Of a DNA stretch of 60,688 bases, positions 28,210-37,216 are shown piece after piece; position 1 is the stretch's first letter, and each line of letters opens with the position of its first letter. This DNA comes from Marinagarivorans sp. (GTDB lineage: Bacteria > Pseudomonadota > Gammaproteobacteria > Pseudomonadales > Cellvibrionaceae). A model generated the notes under the pieces. It did not search any database. It was not told the DNA's origin and saw only the letters and a program-made list of their open reading frames with translations. The stretch covers positions 1 through 60,688 of the forward strand of contig JANQJB010000143.1 of the NCBI GenBank assembly GCA_028281865.1, written 5' to 3'. Position numbers and translations under genes: made by a program.

Positions 28210-28500
28210 AGTGTGCAGTCAACGGTCTTTATCATCTGCCCAGACAACTATCGTATCGTTTGATGGTTGATGATGAAAACGAAATTATCGGCCTAATTTG
28301 TGATAGCCTGGGCAACCAATACACATTTAGCCGCGCAGAGAATGGCTTCGATGCAATTCAGAGAATTAAAGAGTCGCCTTCGGATTTGGTTATTAGCGAT
28401 TTAATGATGCCTATCATTGTTTGAAGACTCTAATTATTTCAGCAGTCGATTTAAGGCCCATTTTGGTGTTGCGCCAAGTAAAGTTAAAAAAACCACTTAA
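28210..28500 (+). pseudogene. Relic of a hybrid histidine kinase/response regulator with AraC-type output
   Basis: Three short pieces of one protein type follow each other in shifted frames. SVQSTVFIICP (from 28210) resembles the GxGSTFxxxLP end of a histidine-kinase ATPase domain. From 28263, MVDDENEIIGLICDSLG...SDLVISDLMMPI (stop at 28422-28424) is the first half of a receiver domain including the phospho-Asp. From 28423, in another frame, EDSNYFSSRFKAHFGVAPSK (stop at 28498-28500) is the end of an AraC DNA-binding domain. About the second half of the receiver and most of the AraC domain are deleted. The order matches hybrid two-component regulators of polysaccharide use. Clearly non-functional as it stands. 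Confidence 0.75.
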
Positions 28501-28632
28501 ACGCATTATCGAGTATACAGTCTTGCATACCAAACGGCAGAGAGACATACGCCCTTTGAGAGTTTCTCTTTTGGCCACCTATAAATAACCTGAATAAGCT
28601 ACGATAAAAGAGCCCATAATCCTGCACAAAAT

Positions 28633-28669
28633 AAAAAGGCCCCATCCTTTTTAGGACAGGGCCTTTTTT
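28633..28669 (-). terminator. Terminator downstream of module 3
   Basis: AAAAAGGCCC...GGGCCTTTTT stem (with an inner ATCC/GGA pairing) about 65 bases beyond the stop of the DUF1552 gene; T-run in both directions. Flanking bases, including TTTGTTTAATTAA and GCTAACTCT, are shared with the terminator region at 22707. Confidence 0.85.
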
Positions 28670-28732
28670 AACGTTTACTAATTTGTTTAATTAAGCGCTA
28701 ACTCTTCCTAACATAAACAGAAACCAACTCCA

Positions 28733-30127
28733 TCAAGCCAAATACTTACTCGGTATCGGCCCCTCTTTATGCGCACCATAGTCCTGCCGATCAAAACCCA
28801 TCGCATTAAGAATTGACACCAACAGTTTATTCGTCGCTCCCGGAACAACCAATTGTTTGCCAGTTTTAAAGTGTCCAGCCCCGCCGCCAATCATATTCAG
28901 CAGGTCATTTTTCGAATGAGGAGGCATTACCTCGACATACCAGTGAACGATGCTGTTATCTAACAAGGTACTGCCATCAGGTTCTTTAAAGCTATCAAAT
29001 TCTTTTAACAGGTTAACGAAGATCTTAGCGCGATACTTCATTACCGCAGCGCAAAATGCAGAACCGTTGCCGCCACTTCCGTGACTAGCGCCGTGCCAGG
29101 TCGAATTGTTGTTGATATTGCTCATCGGCTCATCCGGTATCGCGTGGAAGCCGGTTCCGCCTTGATAGGGGCCCCACATCGCGCCAGCAATTCGCGTGAG
29201 GTCGCAATTAAACGCGATAGCGTTAAGCTTGGTAAAAGCGTTAATAACATGGTCCATGCGTTCAACTGCAAACTGACCGGCACCAGGAAGGTCGCAGTCG
29301 CCGGTACCGCTCGATGTCGCTTGTTGCGTTAGCACGTAATCGTCAATCGCTTGGATATGATTTTGTAAGCGCTCTTTGTCGATCAAACTCAGTTGACGCT
29401 CCAGATGTTTCAGCTCGTCTTTAACGTAGTCAAGAATATGTGTTTCGGCGTTGATCGCCGGGCCTTGGCCACCACCCATTTTATTTCCCGTGATACCAAA
29501 AATGGCGTCGAAGGTATTTTGCGGGTTCCGTTCACGCAACTTTTCACGACCATTCAAAAATGAGTTGGTATACAAGTTCGCCTTACCAGGGCTCTTGTCA
29601 GTTTCATAGCCATAGCGCAAATCTGAAATCGGAAATATTTTTCCCTGTCGCTTAAATTCCTCGGACATCCATTGATCGATAGATGAGGCACCGGCCAAGG
29701 TAATACCACCATTTTTGCCTTCGAGTATCGTACTCGTACCACCGCCACCGCCGCCTTTGGCAGGTGAACCAACCAGCATAGTCGCTGACGAGCTTGCATG
29801 ACCACCGCTCAAGGGGTTATTAGCGGCCTTGTTGGTCATCCCGCGGTAGTAGGCAATTTTATGGGCCATTTCATTGAGCGCGTTGTAGCCACCATTTTGA
29901 GGAAAGACCAAGTCTTTGACATCGCCACCGCTTTTACTCGGCAAACAAGCATTAACAACATTACCCATGGTGGGCATGACCGGCGTAAACCAGTAACAGT
30001 AACGTTTTCTATCACTCTGCTGAGCTTGAAGCTCTGTGTAGGGCAAAAAGGGAAGTAGCGTTGCCGCGGCGGCGCTGCCGCCCATACGACCGAGTAAGTC
30101 ACGACGAGTATATTTTTTAATAGCCAT
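28733..30127 (-). CDS. Tat-exported DUF1552 (HXXSHH) protein (module 3)
   Basis: 464 residues from the second of two adjacent ATGs (30127; AGGAG 7 bases upstream). Tat signal KKYTRRDLLGRMGGSAAA, cleaved about ELQAQ. Family landmarks: SGGHASSSATMLVGSP (about 103-118), WHGASHGSGGNGS (about 342-354, the HxxSH box), and C-terminal IVHWYVEVMPPHSKND with NMIGGGAGHFKTGKQ. Clearly paralogous to the protein at 22811, with the same C-terminal end (PxxxKYLA). Eighteen-odd bases behind its cytochrome lipoprotein partner. Function not established for the family. Confidence 0.9.
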   Translation of the reverse strand: MAIKKYTRRDLLGRMGGSAAAATLLPFLPYTELQAQQSDRKRYCYWFTPVMPTMGNVVNACLPSKSGGDVKDLVFPQNGGYNALNEMAHKIAYYRGMTNKAANNPLSGGHASSSATMLVGSPAKGGGGGGTSTILEGKNGGITLAGASSIDQWMSEEFKRQGKIFPISDLRYGYETDKSPGKANLYTNSFLNGREKLRERNPQNTFDAIFGITGNKMGGGQGPAINAETHILDYVKDELKHLERQLSLIDKERLQNHIQAIDDYVLTQQATSSGTGDCDLPGAGQFAVERMDHVINAFTKLNAIAFNCDLTRIAGAMWGPYQGGTGFHAIPDEPMSNINNNSTWHGASHGSGGNGSAFCAAVMKYRAKIFVNLLKEFDSFKEPDGSTLLDNSIVHWYVEVMPPHSKNDLLNMIGGGAGHFKTGKQLVVPGATNKLLVSILNAMGFDRQDYGAHKEGPIPSKYLA

Positions 30128-30147
30128 CATTATTCTCCTGCTTTCAC

Positions 30148-32070
30148 TCAGTCTGGATTACGGAAACGGAAGGCGGAGTTAGTCACTACCCCTATGATTA
30201 GCTCGCGTAGCGAGTAGTCATTGGCTTGAAAGTCCAACAGCAACTCTTCATATGCGCAGGAATCTTCTTCATTCACAACATCGCGTGCCAAGCCGCGCGC
30301 TAACCAGTTTCTGGCAAAGCAGGCTTTTGCTTCCGGGCTAGCGGCATAGAGCTCACTCAACTCGATTGCATCGGCAAACGTAGCGTTATCTAAGCTTGTT
30401 TCCTGGAACAACAGCGGATGAAAAACACCGGAAGCATCCACGGTTTGGCCTTTCGGGTAGGAGTTAATGTATGAACCATCATAACCGTAGTGCTCAAAGG
30501 CAAATCCGACTGGGTCCATCAATCGGTGGCAAACTTCGCACGGAGAGCCAACATCTTCTAAATGGATTTCTTTTACCACTTCTACCCAAGTTTTATCCGG
30601 GTAGTCATTAACCTCAGGTAGCACAACATCGCCGGGAGGATTCGGCAGAGATTGACACATCATCTTGGCTCTAAAATGCGAGCCGCGTTCTGTCGGACTG
30701 GCATAGCCGCCATGGCCTCGGCCGTGCATAGAATACGCAACACGCGTCATTAAGCCGGCGCGTTCGTCAGCGTCTAACTCCACCTCGACACCACCTTTAT
30801 AGGTGTTTTGCCCATTCGCGCTTATACCATACAAGGTTGCGATGTTTTCATCGACAAAGGCTTTGCGAGAAAGTATCAGGTCTTCAAAACTACCTTTGCC
30901 GTCGGTGTCCAACGTCAAATATGAAACAAAGCGCTCTAACTCACTTAGGATTTGCTCGGCAGTGATTGTTTTCCCATTAAACGAAATATCGTCCGGTGCT
31001 TCAAAGGCGATGAAAGTCTTATAGAAGTCCATTAAACCACCAAGACTGCGCGGATCTGCCAGCATTCTGTCCACTTCCGCTTCGAGTCCACTAATAGTGT
31101 CGAGACTTCCTCTAGATGCTGCATCAATTAACGCTTCGTCGGGCGCTGCATTCCAGATAAAGTAACTTAAACGTGACGCTAACTCTGGTCCGCTAAGCTT
31201 GGTACGTGTTGAGACTGCACTTTGATACACGTACAAGGTGTAGGGTGACTGCAGCATCGCTCCGGTCAGTATTTCGATTTTCTCTCTATCGTTGTCGCCT
31301 TTACTGGCTGCTTCCATCAAACGATCAATTTGCGCGCTTGAGGGATTAAAACGATAAAGCTTTTTCGCGTAAGTCTCTGCATATTGACGCATACAAGCAT
31401 CGTTAAGATTACAGTTCATCAAGGAGCCGAAGTTGTCAGCTGCCTGGGTCGCAATTGTTGCCGACGTGGCCTTGAGGTTCTTAAAGATATCGAAGTCAGC
31501 GGTAACACCTGAATTGTTGATAAAACCGCCAATGTAGTTATCGCTTAAAAACCTGTCGGGGAACATCGTTTCGACATCCAAGTTCAATGGCGCATAAACA
31601 TCGCCGACCAACGCAGAATATTGCTCTGTTGTCAGCATTCTAATGGGCGTATTTTTATGCAGTTTCGCATCGGGATTGTTGCAGGAGAACGATTTGGAGC
31701 CGGAACTAAAATCGGGGTAGCCAGCGTACATAAACTCGGCGACATCCTCGGCACACGCACCCTCGCAAATCTTCGGGTTACTGGTGGGCATGGTGTCGAC
31801 GATTTTTGTTATCAGCGGCGCACGCGAGGTGTACTTCGACATCTCGATCTTACCATTGGGTACCCGCCCCTCGCCGGTGGCCCCATGGCAGACGGCACAC
31901 TCAGTTTCCCAGGTCTTGGCCCCGCGTTCCGCCTTGTCAATATCGATGGGTTTCTCGGTCGAATTATTGCCGCCTGAACTCGAACTAGACGAGTTATTAC
32001 TGCCTTCTTCTGGCGTACCGGTACACGCTATCAGCAGTAAAACGGGAGCAAGACCTATAAGTAAACGCAT
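30148..32070 (-). CDS. Poly-Ser-linked di-heme DUF1592/1588/1585 lipoprotein (module 3)
   Basis: 640 residues from the ATG at 32070 (AGAGG 8 bases upstream; an ATG 6 bases earlier is too close to that site). Lipobox LIAC, Cys16; short linker SSSSSS. Domains: cytochrome c with CAVCH (58-62) and the pair CEGAC; DUF1587-like PIRMLTTEQYSALVGDVYA; DUF1595-like KLYRFNPSSAQIDRLMEA; DUF1592-like SRLSYFIWNAAPDEAL; DUF1588 with CEVCH (511-515) followed by RLMDPVGFAFEHY; DUF1585 end SLRELIIGVVTNSAFRFRNP. About 100 residues shorter than the module-2 copy, mainly in the middle. Operon with the DUF1552 gene downstream. Confidence 0.92.
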   Translation of the reverse strand: MRLLIGLAPVLLLIACTGTPEEGSNNSSSSSSGGNNSTEKPIDIDKAERGAKTWETECAVCHGATGEGRVPNGKIEMSKYTSRAPLITKIVDTMPTSNPKICEGACAEDVAEFMYAGYPDFSSGSKSFSCNNPDAKLHKNTPIRMLTTEQYSALVGDVYAPLNLDVETMFPDRFLSDNYIGGFINNSGVTADFDIFKNLKATSATIATQAADNFGSLMNCNLNDACMRQYAETYAKKLYRFNPSSAQIDRLMEAASKGDNDREKIEILTGAMLQSPYTLYVYQSAVSTRTKLSGPELASRLSYFIWNAAPDEALIDAASRGSLDTISGLEAEVDRMLADPRSLGGLMDFYKTFIAFEAPDDISFNGKTITAEQILSELERFVSYLTLDTDGKGSFEDLILSRKAFVDENIATLYGISANGQNTYKGGVEVELDADERAGLMTRVAYSMHGRGHGGYASPTERGSHFRAKMMCQSLPNPPGDVVLPEVNDYPDKTWVEVVKEIHLEDVGSPCEVCHRLMDPVGFAFEHYGYDGSYINSYPKGQTVDASGVFHPLLFQETSLDNATFADAIELSELYAASPEAKACFARNWLARGLARDVVNEEDSCAYEELLLDFQANDYSLRELIIGVVTNSAFRFRNPD

Positions 32071-32555
32071 AGGCATATCCTCTTATCAGAGTTATTTATT
32101 TTTGTTTTTGTACTCTTTCTGCGTATTTGTAAGAAAAGTAAATCTGTACCAGCGTAATTTTATTTTTTGCTATACAAGCGTAGCTTAACGTATTGGGTAA
32201 TATACAGTTGTACTCTAACTATAATTTTTTTAGCACTTATCTTTAATGCAGCCCCAGAGCCCGCATGTGTCGTGGCTTGCAGACAATTGACGCATGAATA
32301 GTTAATTAATTAGTCTGTGATAAGGATCGCACGGGTATTTTGAACTGCGACAGGAACCAATTACGCTCAAGCAGCAATTATCTTGCTTATAGCGACCTAC
32401 AAGGATAATAAGTAGCTTAGAAATATAGATTGGTGCAAATGTGGGATGGGGCAACGGGCTTGGACTTCCCACTGGATAAATGCCCCAACAACCACTCAAC
32501 GGATATTTTAAGGTTAACCCAAAACGCTAACCCTAGTGGTGAGAATGCATCAAAC
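32071..32555. other. Gene-free stretch
   Basis: About 485 bases between the start of module 3 and the 3' end of the sugar dehydrogenase gene. Short frames here have no ribosome site or recognisable content. It should hold the module 3 promoter; no operator is obvious. Confidence 0.4.
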
Positions 32556-33977
32556 TCAATAAGGTGTATCCGATTCGTAACTAAGCCGTACTATGCGGTC
32601 GGGTTGATTGAGCACCAAATAAATTGCCCCGTCGGGCCCCACGGAAACGTCGCGCACACGACCGTGGCCACTAAAAAGAATCTCCTCATTAATTACACGC
32701 TTTTTGTCTATGTGTAGTAAGCGCAAGTCTTGATCTTTTAGTGCGCCGACAAGCAGATGGTTCTGCCAATACGGGAATTGTTTGCCCTCGTAAAAATCAA
32801 TGCCGCACACACCTGTCGAGGGCCGCCAAACCCAAGTTGGTGCTTCAAAGCCCTCGGCAAAACGAGTCTCGGTCAGCACTTTGCCACTGTATTCCCTGCC
32901 GAAACTCAATAAATTCCAACCGTAATTAGCACCCTTCAAAACGACATTTAATTCGTCACCGCCCATAGGGCCGTGTTCGCTGGACCACAAGCTATCATCA
33001 CTCTTTACCGCAAAGCCTTGTGGATTCCGGTGACCATAAGAATAAATTGAAGGTAAGGCCTTAGGGTTGTTTAAAAAGGGGTTATCCGGCGGAATTTTAC
33101 CGTCTGGATATACGCGATGAACTTTTCCGTTCGGCAGCGATAAGTCTTGGCTCGTCTTGCCGCTACCTCGATCGCCAACGGTGAAGTACAGATGACCTTT
33201 GCTGTCAAAATCTATACGGCTGCCGTAGTGCTGATGGGCCGAACGATAAGTATTGTGCGGCGCTTCAAACACCGTTTGTTGCTTGTGCCAAGCACCCTTT
33301 TTTATTTGACCGCGGACAACCTTTGTCATTGCCGGCTGCTTTCCTTTATCGCCGAGAGTATGGCTTAGCGACAAGTAAACCCAGCCATTTTTTTTATAGT
33401 GAGGATCAACGCGCACATCCAAAAGCCCACCTTGATTCGACGTTTCAAGGTTCGCAAACTCAGCGACCGGTTTGCGAACTAACTGTCCCTTGTCGTACAA
33501 GCGCAACCTGCCGGGCTTTTCCGTAATCAACCAGGTATCTGAGCTTATAAAATCGATAGACCATGGGGTCTTTAAACCCTTTGACTCTGGAATGACCTCT
33601 TCGACTTTTAAGATGTAGTCCAAGGTGCGAACAGTTTTAGGCAGAGGACGCGCCCCCGGTAGATCGAGAGTGCCTTCTAAACTGATGGCGTGTTTTAAAA
33701 TCGCTTCAATTTCAGCGTTGGAAAGCAAATTGACAAAAGCCGGCATACCTTTCACGGCAATACCATTTCTCACGTTGCGCCGATGATGATTTAATTTAGA
33801 GCCGTAAGACCACAGGCCATCCGCCAAACTACTGGCCTTGCCGCCCTTATAATCGACGCCATGGCAGGCCGCACAATATTGCTGATACAGTTCATGACCA
33901 TTTGATTCCTTAGCGATCGCCTTGGAATCACCGGCAAATAAGACAAGGGTTAGTAGCAATGCGACGATGTAATTCAT
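32556..33977 (-). CDS. Cytochrome c-fused PQQ-dependent sugar dehydrogenase
   Basis: 473 residues exported by a Sec signal (about 1-20). Residues 25-100 form a cytochrome c domain (CAACH, 35-39; axial Met likely in AVKGMPAFVN). The rest is a six-bladed PQQ propeller of the soluble glucose/aldose dehydrogenase (Asd/YliI, COG2133) type: TPWSIDFISSDTWLITEKPG, NQGGLLDVRVDP, AHQHYGSRIDFDSKGHLYFT with the catalytic-type His, SYGHRNPQGF and SSEHGPMGGDELN. The fused heme would accept electrons from the cofactor. PQQ biosynthesis genes are not in the window. It stands behind the cytochrome modules on the same strand, suggesting a shared electron route. Substrate not predictable. Confidence 0.93.
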   Translation of the reverse strand: MNYIVALLLTLVLFAGDSKAIAKESNGHELYQQYCAACHGVDYKGGKASSLADGLWSYGSKLNHHRRNVRNGIAVKGMPAFVNLLSNAEIEAILKHAISLEGTLDLPGARPLPKTVRTLDYILKVEEVIPESKGLKTPWSIDFISSDTWLITEKPGRLRLYDKGQLVRKPVAEFANLETSNQGGLLDVRVDPHYKKNGWVYLSLSHTLGDKGKQPAMTKVVRGQIKKGAWHKQQTVFEAPHNTYRSAHQHYGSRIDFDSKGHLYFTVGDRGSGKTSQDLSLPNGKVHRVYPDGKIPPDNPFLNNPKALPSIYSYGHRNPQGFAVKSDDSLWSSEHGPMGGDELNVVLKGANYGWNLLSFGREYSGKVLTETRFAEGFEAPTWVWRPSTGVCGIDFYEGKQFPYWQNHLLVGALKDQDLRLLHIDKKRVINEEILFSGHGRVRDVSVGPDGAIYLVLNQPDRIVRLSYESDTPY

Positions 33978-34074
33978 AAAGCTCTCACAAAAAAAGTATT
34001 TAAAGAAATAAGACCACTTCTAATTTTTTAATGATCTGTTCTGTTCGGCGCCATCGAGAGAAAATAAACTCGCT

Positions 34075-34590
34075 CTATGTTCTTCCAGGAACTTTCAATT
34101 CCTTCAACTTACTTATCATATCCTCTGCAGAGGTAGCAGGCCTGACTTTTCTTTCGATAGCAAGAATTTTACCGTCTTTTCCAATGTAAAACGTTTGCCT
34201 GGCAGCAACGCCTTTTTTAGTAAGAACACCATACGCCTTCGCCGTATTTTTAGATGGGTCGCTCAACAGCGGAAAATCGGCTTTTTCCTTTTCTGCAAAA
34301 CCTATATTATCTTCAATTGGGTCGACACTCGCCATAAAATAGCTTGCTGCAAACTTTCTGAGCTTGTCACCGTTTTCCGCCAGCGATTTACATTCAATCG
34401 TGCAACCTCGCGTGTAAGCTCTCGGAAACCAGGCAATGATAACAACTTCTTTACCGCGGTAATCGGACAAGCGATGGACTTTGCCGTCGGTTCCTTGCAG
34501 TGAAAAATCTGGCGCAGTATCACCAACCTCCAAGCCATAAGCCGAAATTGACCACAATACTGCTAAAACTAAAAAGGTTATTTTTTTCAT
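34075..34590 (-). CDS. Secreted peroxiredoxin (BCP/AhpC-TSA type)
   Basis: 171 residues with a Sec signal peptide (about 1-19). The thioredoxin fold shows VGDTAPDFSLQGTDGKVHRL and the active site PRAYTRGCTIEC with peroxidatic Cys63 (PxxxTxxC) and a second Cys67 four residues on, a possible resolving Cys. Export is unusual for BCP-type enzymes, which are mostly cytoplasmic, and fits protection of periplasmic redox enzymes. It lies 97 bases upstream of the PQQ dehydrogenase gene on the same strand and may be the first gene of that operon. Confidence 0.92.
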   Translation of the reverse strand: MKKITFLVLAVLWSISAYGLEVGDTAPDFSLQGTDGKVHRLSDYRGKEVVIIAWFPRAYTRGCTIECKSLAENGDKLRKFAASYFMASVDPIEDNIGFAEKEKADFPLLSDPSKNTAKAYGVLTKKGVAARQTFYIGKDGKILAIERKVRPATSAEDMISKLKELKVPGRT

Positions 34591-35091
34591 AATCTAGGCT
34601 CCACACATGCCAAAAGGATTATTTAATTCGGGCCCAAAATCCTAAATGCGAATATTGGGGATTTCGGTCTGACGATACAATTGTTTTTGACGAATCGGCA
34701 ACTCGCTTGATGGGTGACTAGAAGACAACTCATCTAAACACACCCTTAATACTGCTAACCGACTCAGTAATAAACCATCATCAGAATGGAATAACAGGCA
34801 TATACGCTTAAACAAAGGTCAACTTACGCTGATGCCCGTGCCGCCTTTTGACCGAGCAGCCCGAATTTGATTCAACTGTCAAAGTCGTATCGGCGACTCC
34901 CAAAGCTAATGAAACCTCAAACTGTCTATTTATTGACCCGTTTGACCTTATTTATCTAAATTATGTCGGCGATAAATAGGCCTCTATGAACGCCAACAAC
35001 GAAACATTAGCTTTATTCTAGAATTAAGAATTGAAATAGAAAAGGTTAATTGCAACTGAATATCGGACTGTTTATTTTTACTTAGCTATTT
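34591..35091. other. Gene-free stretch
   Basis: 501 bases between the peroxiredoxin start and the lipoprotein stop. I see no convincing frame. Near 35070-35110 the sequence repeats TTAG(C/T)TATTTTTATT three times at the end of the lipoprotein gene. Confidence 0.4.
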
Positions 35092-35667
35092 TTATTTAGT
35101 TATTTTTATTGAGTTGTCCAGCAGCTTATTTAAACCTAAATCTGGCAAAGCAATTTTACCAACGTCGGATTTTAAAACCGAGTATATCTGATCTTCGTTT
35201 TCAGGTTCTCGTTTATCGATACTGACTACTTTGTAGGAATCTAATAGCACCTTATCACTTGAAGGGTCGTAATATAAAACTATTGTTTCTATATAGGAAA
35301 ACCATCCGCCGCAATTATGCTGGTTTATCTTAAATTGATTGCCATCGACAACTAAACTTATAAAACCATCAGACATACAACTTCCATGCTCATCCATTAA
35401 GCGAATAATTTTATTATTGCGGGAATGTTCCTTTCCATCTGAATTATAAATAATTAAAGCTTTGCCGTTAATTTGAATATAGTGGCCAGATGCAAGTAGG
35501 TATTGATCCGTAGTATCAACACCGCTATCTATCTGGGCTGTTTTATATTGTTGAGTTTTTGTAGAAGTTTTTAATTGATTCGCTTGACCACAACCGACAA
35601 CAAATAAATTGATCACACACAAGAATGATATTAATAGCTTTAATATTGGTTGCATATGGTTGTGCAT
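35092..35667 (-). CDS. Small lipoprotein, candidate immunity protein
   Basis: 191 residues, lipobox VVGC (Cys26). No recognised family. The mature part is beta-rich and has a Cys pair (GSCMSDGF about 95 and HNCGGWF about 118) likely forming a disulfide. It starts 11 bases after the stop of the GH19 enzyme gene and is the last gene of the operon. Location in the envelope next to predicted peptidoglycan hydrolases without signal peptides is what one expects of a periplasmic immunity protein. That role is inferred from context only. Confidence 0.75.
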   Translation of the reverse strand: MHNHMQPILKLLISFLCVINLFVVGCGQANQLKTSTKTQQYKTAQIDSGVDTTDQYLLASGHYIQINGKALIIYNSDGKEHSRNNKIIRLMDEHGSCMSDGFISLVVDGNQFKINQHNCGGWFSYIETIVLYYDPSSDKVLLDSYKVVSIDKREPENEDQIYSVLKSDVGKIALPDLGLNKLLDNSIKITK

Positions 35668-35678
35668 TTGCTCGGTTT

Positions 35679-37205
35679 CTAAGGTGCCGGTGGAACTGCT
35701 CTAGTGCAGGCGGAGACATTAAATGCTACGGCAGTCGTATTGTGAAAGTTGTCGCGGCGCTCTCCTGGATTCGGCGTTCCAGGGTTAACACCATTAGTGA
35801 CATCGTCAACCGCAGCATCGGTGGCACCGGCATCTGCCCTTGTATGTAAATTGTTCCTTGACCAATACGCCATCGCTGAAAGCAGCCCCGCTCGGGTTTC
35901 CGTTAAACTATCAACATCGCCCATTATATCTACGCCTGAACCAGGAAAGCGAGCATTTAACTCGTTTTGAATCGCGTTATAATTCGCTCGCCCCGTTAAT
36001 TGAATGTAGCCTCTACCACGAAATGCAAACCCGTCTCCGCTCGCAATATCGCCGTTACCATTTCGGTTAGCATAAGCCCTATTGCCGATTGCCGGTTCAT
36101 CAGCGGGATGATCGTCAGTTCGTCCAAAAAGCTCAGCCTCTTCCGGGTGATCTCTAAAATATCTAAAATGACGCCTAAGCCCCTCAGGCGTATAATTGAG
36201 ACTTTCTTCCCGCGGAATAGCTCGTGCGCCAACCTCGGTTAGGACCTGAGCAAAAAAGTGCGCTCTGCGTAAGCAGGTGTCTAAAAAAAATCGATGGTAA
36301 GATTCGTTAAACGCATCCACTAAATCGTCGAGTCTATCATCAGTTGCTCGCGTAAATATCTGCTCTAAAATATTTTTGGTAACGAGATAATTGAAAACAA
36401 CTGTAAAAGTAATAATGGCTACACAACCACCTGAATCCACGGCCTGAATAACGGTAGTTTCTTCCTCATCGTGTGCAGTAAAAATAGCCTGCGTACCATT
36501 CACAACATCTAATTGTCCATTACCGCTGACAATCTGCCATTCAACATTGCCGTGCGCACCCAGAGCTGTAAGATTTATCTCCTCTGTTACAGCAATCCTT
36601 AGGCGCTCTCTATCGACGGGCCGCTCCAGGACGGCTTCGGATTGAATTGCCAACCTGCACACTGGTAAGGCAATATCAAGCACATCATTATTTTCTGTTA
36701 CTGCCTCTTCAGCACCGCCTATCGATAATTCGGCATAAACTTCCATATCAGTAAAATTTTCGATACCTGGCGGTAAAACAAATTCAAGTTTGTCCAGTAC
36801 ACCAGAAAAATTTCCTTCAAACAAATGGATATGTAAATTTTGAAACGGACAAACATTAACAGATTCCGGACTACTATTGTTTGGTGGTGGACGCGACCTT
36901 GCAGGCTCAACAGGTTCAAACTCAGAAGCATCGGCGATGCTAACTAACGGTACAGTACCATCTTCATTGAACGCTATTGCACTGGTTAATTTCCCCAGAA
37001 CATGCTCTTCAGCTTTTTGTTCGTTTTCAGTTTCAACAATATAGATGGCTTTGAAGGTAAACTCCGCCGCGCGCGAAACAAGTTCAGCCTCGCTTTCACC
37101 TTCGCCAAAACGCGTTAAACGTAAAGAACCATGATGAACAATTTGCTGTGGATCGTCGGCCGGCCCAAGTAGTGGGTCAATGATCATTCTAATACTACCG
37201 ATCAT
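35679..37205 (-). CDS. GH19-type muralytic enzyme with N-terminal Ig-like region, no signal peptide
   Basis: 508 residues, no signal peptide or membrane helix. Residues about 300-490 form a GH19 chitinase/endolysin-like domain: RRAHFFAQVLTEVGA with the likely catalytic Glu324, ESLNYTPEGLRRHF, GNRAYANRNGNGDIASGDG and FRGRGYIQLTGRANY, all standard for phage-lysin-like GH19 enzymes. The N-terminal 280 residues have an opening block (MIIDPLLGPADDP...) and an Ig-like section around VEWQIVSGNGQLDVVNGTQA. Good SD (AAAGGA, 6 bases). Second-last gene in the 41262-35092 operon. Cuts the glycan chain of peptidoglycan or chitin (family knowledge); secretion through a specialised apparatus is inferred. 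Confidence 0.88.
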   Translation of the reverse strand: MIGSIRMIIDPLLGPADDPQQIVHHGSLRLTRFGEGESEAELVSRAAEFTFKAIYIVETENEQKAEEHVLGKLTSAIAFNEDGTVPLVSIADASEFEPVEPARSRPPPNNSSPESVNVCPFQNLHIHLFEGNFSGVLDKLEFVLPPGIENFTDMEVYAELSIGGAEEAVTENNDVLDIALPVCRLAIQSEAVLERPVDRERLRIAVTEEINLTALGAHGNVEWQIVSGNGQLDVVNGTQAIFTAHDEEETTVIQAVDSGGCVAIITFTVVFNYLVTKNILEQIFTRATDDRLDDLVDAFNESYHRFFLDTCLRRAHFFAQVLTEVGARAIPREESLNYTPEGLRRHFRYFRDHPEEAELFGRTDDHPADEPAIGNRAYANRNGNGDIASGDGFAFRGRGYIQLTGRANYNAIQNELNARFPGSGVDIMGDVDSLTETRAGLLSAMAYWSRNNLHTRADAGATDAAVDDVTNGVNPGTPNPGERRDNFHNTTAVAFNVSACTRAVPPAP

Positions 37206-37216
37206 AATTAATCCTT

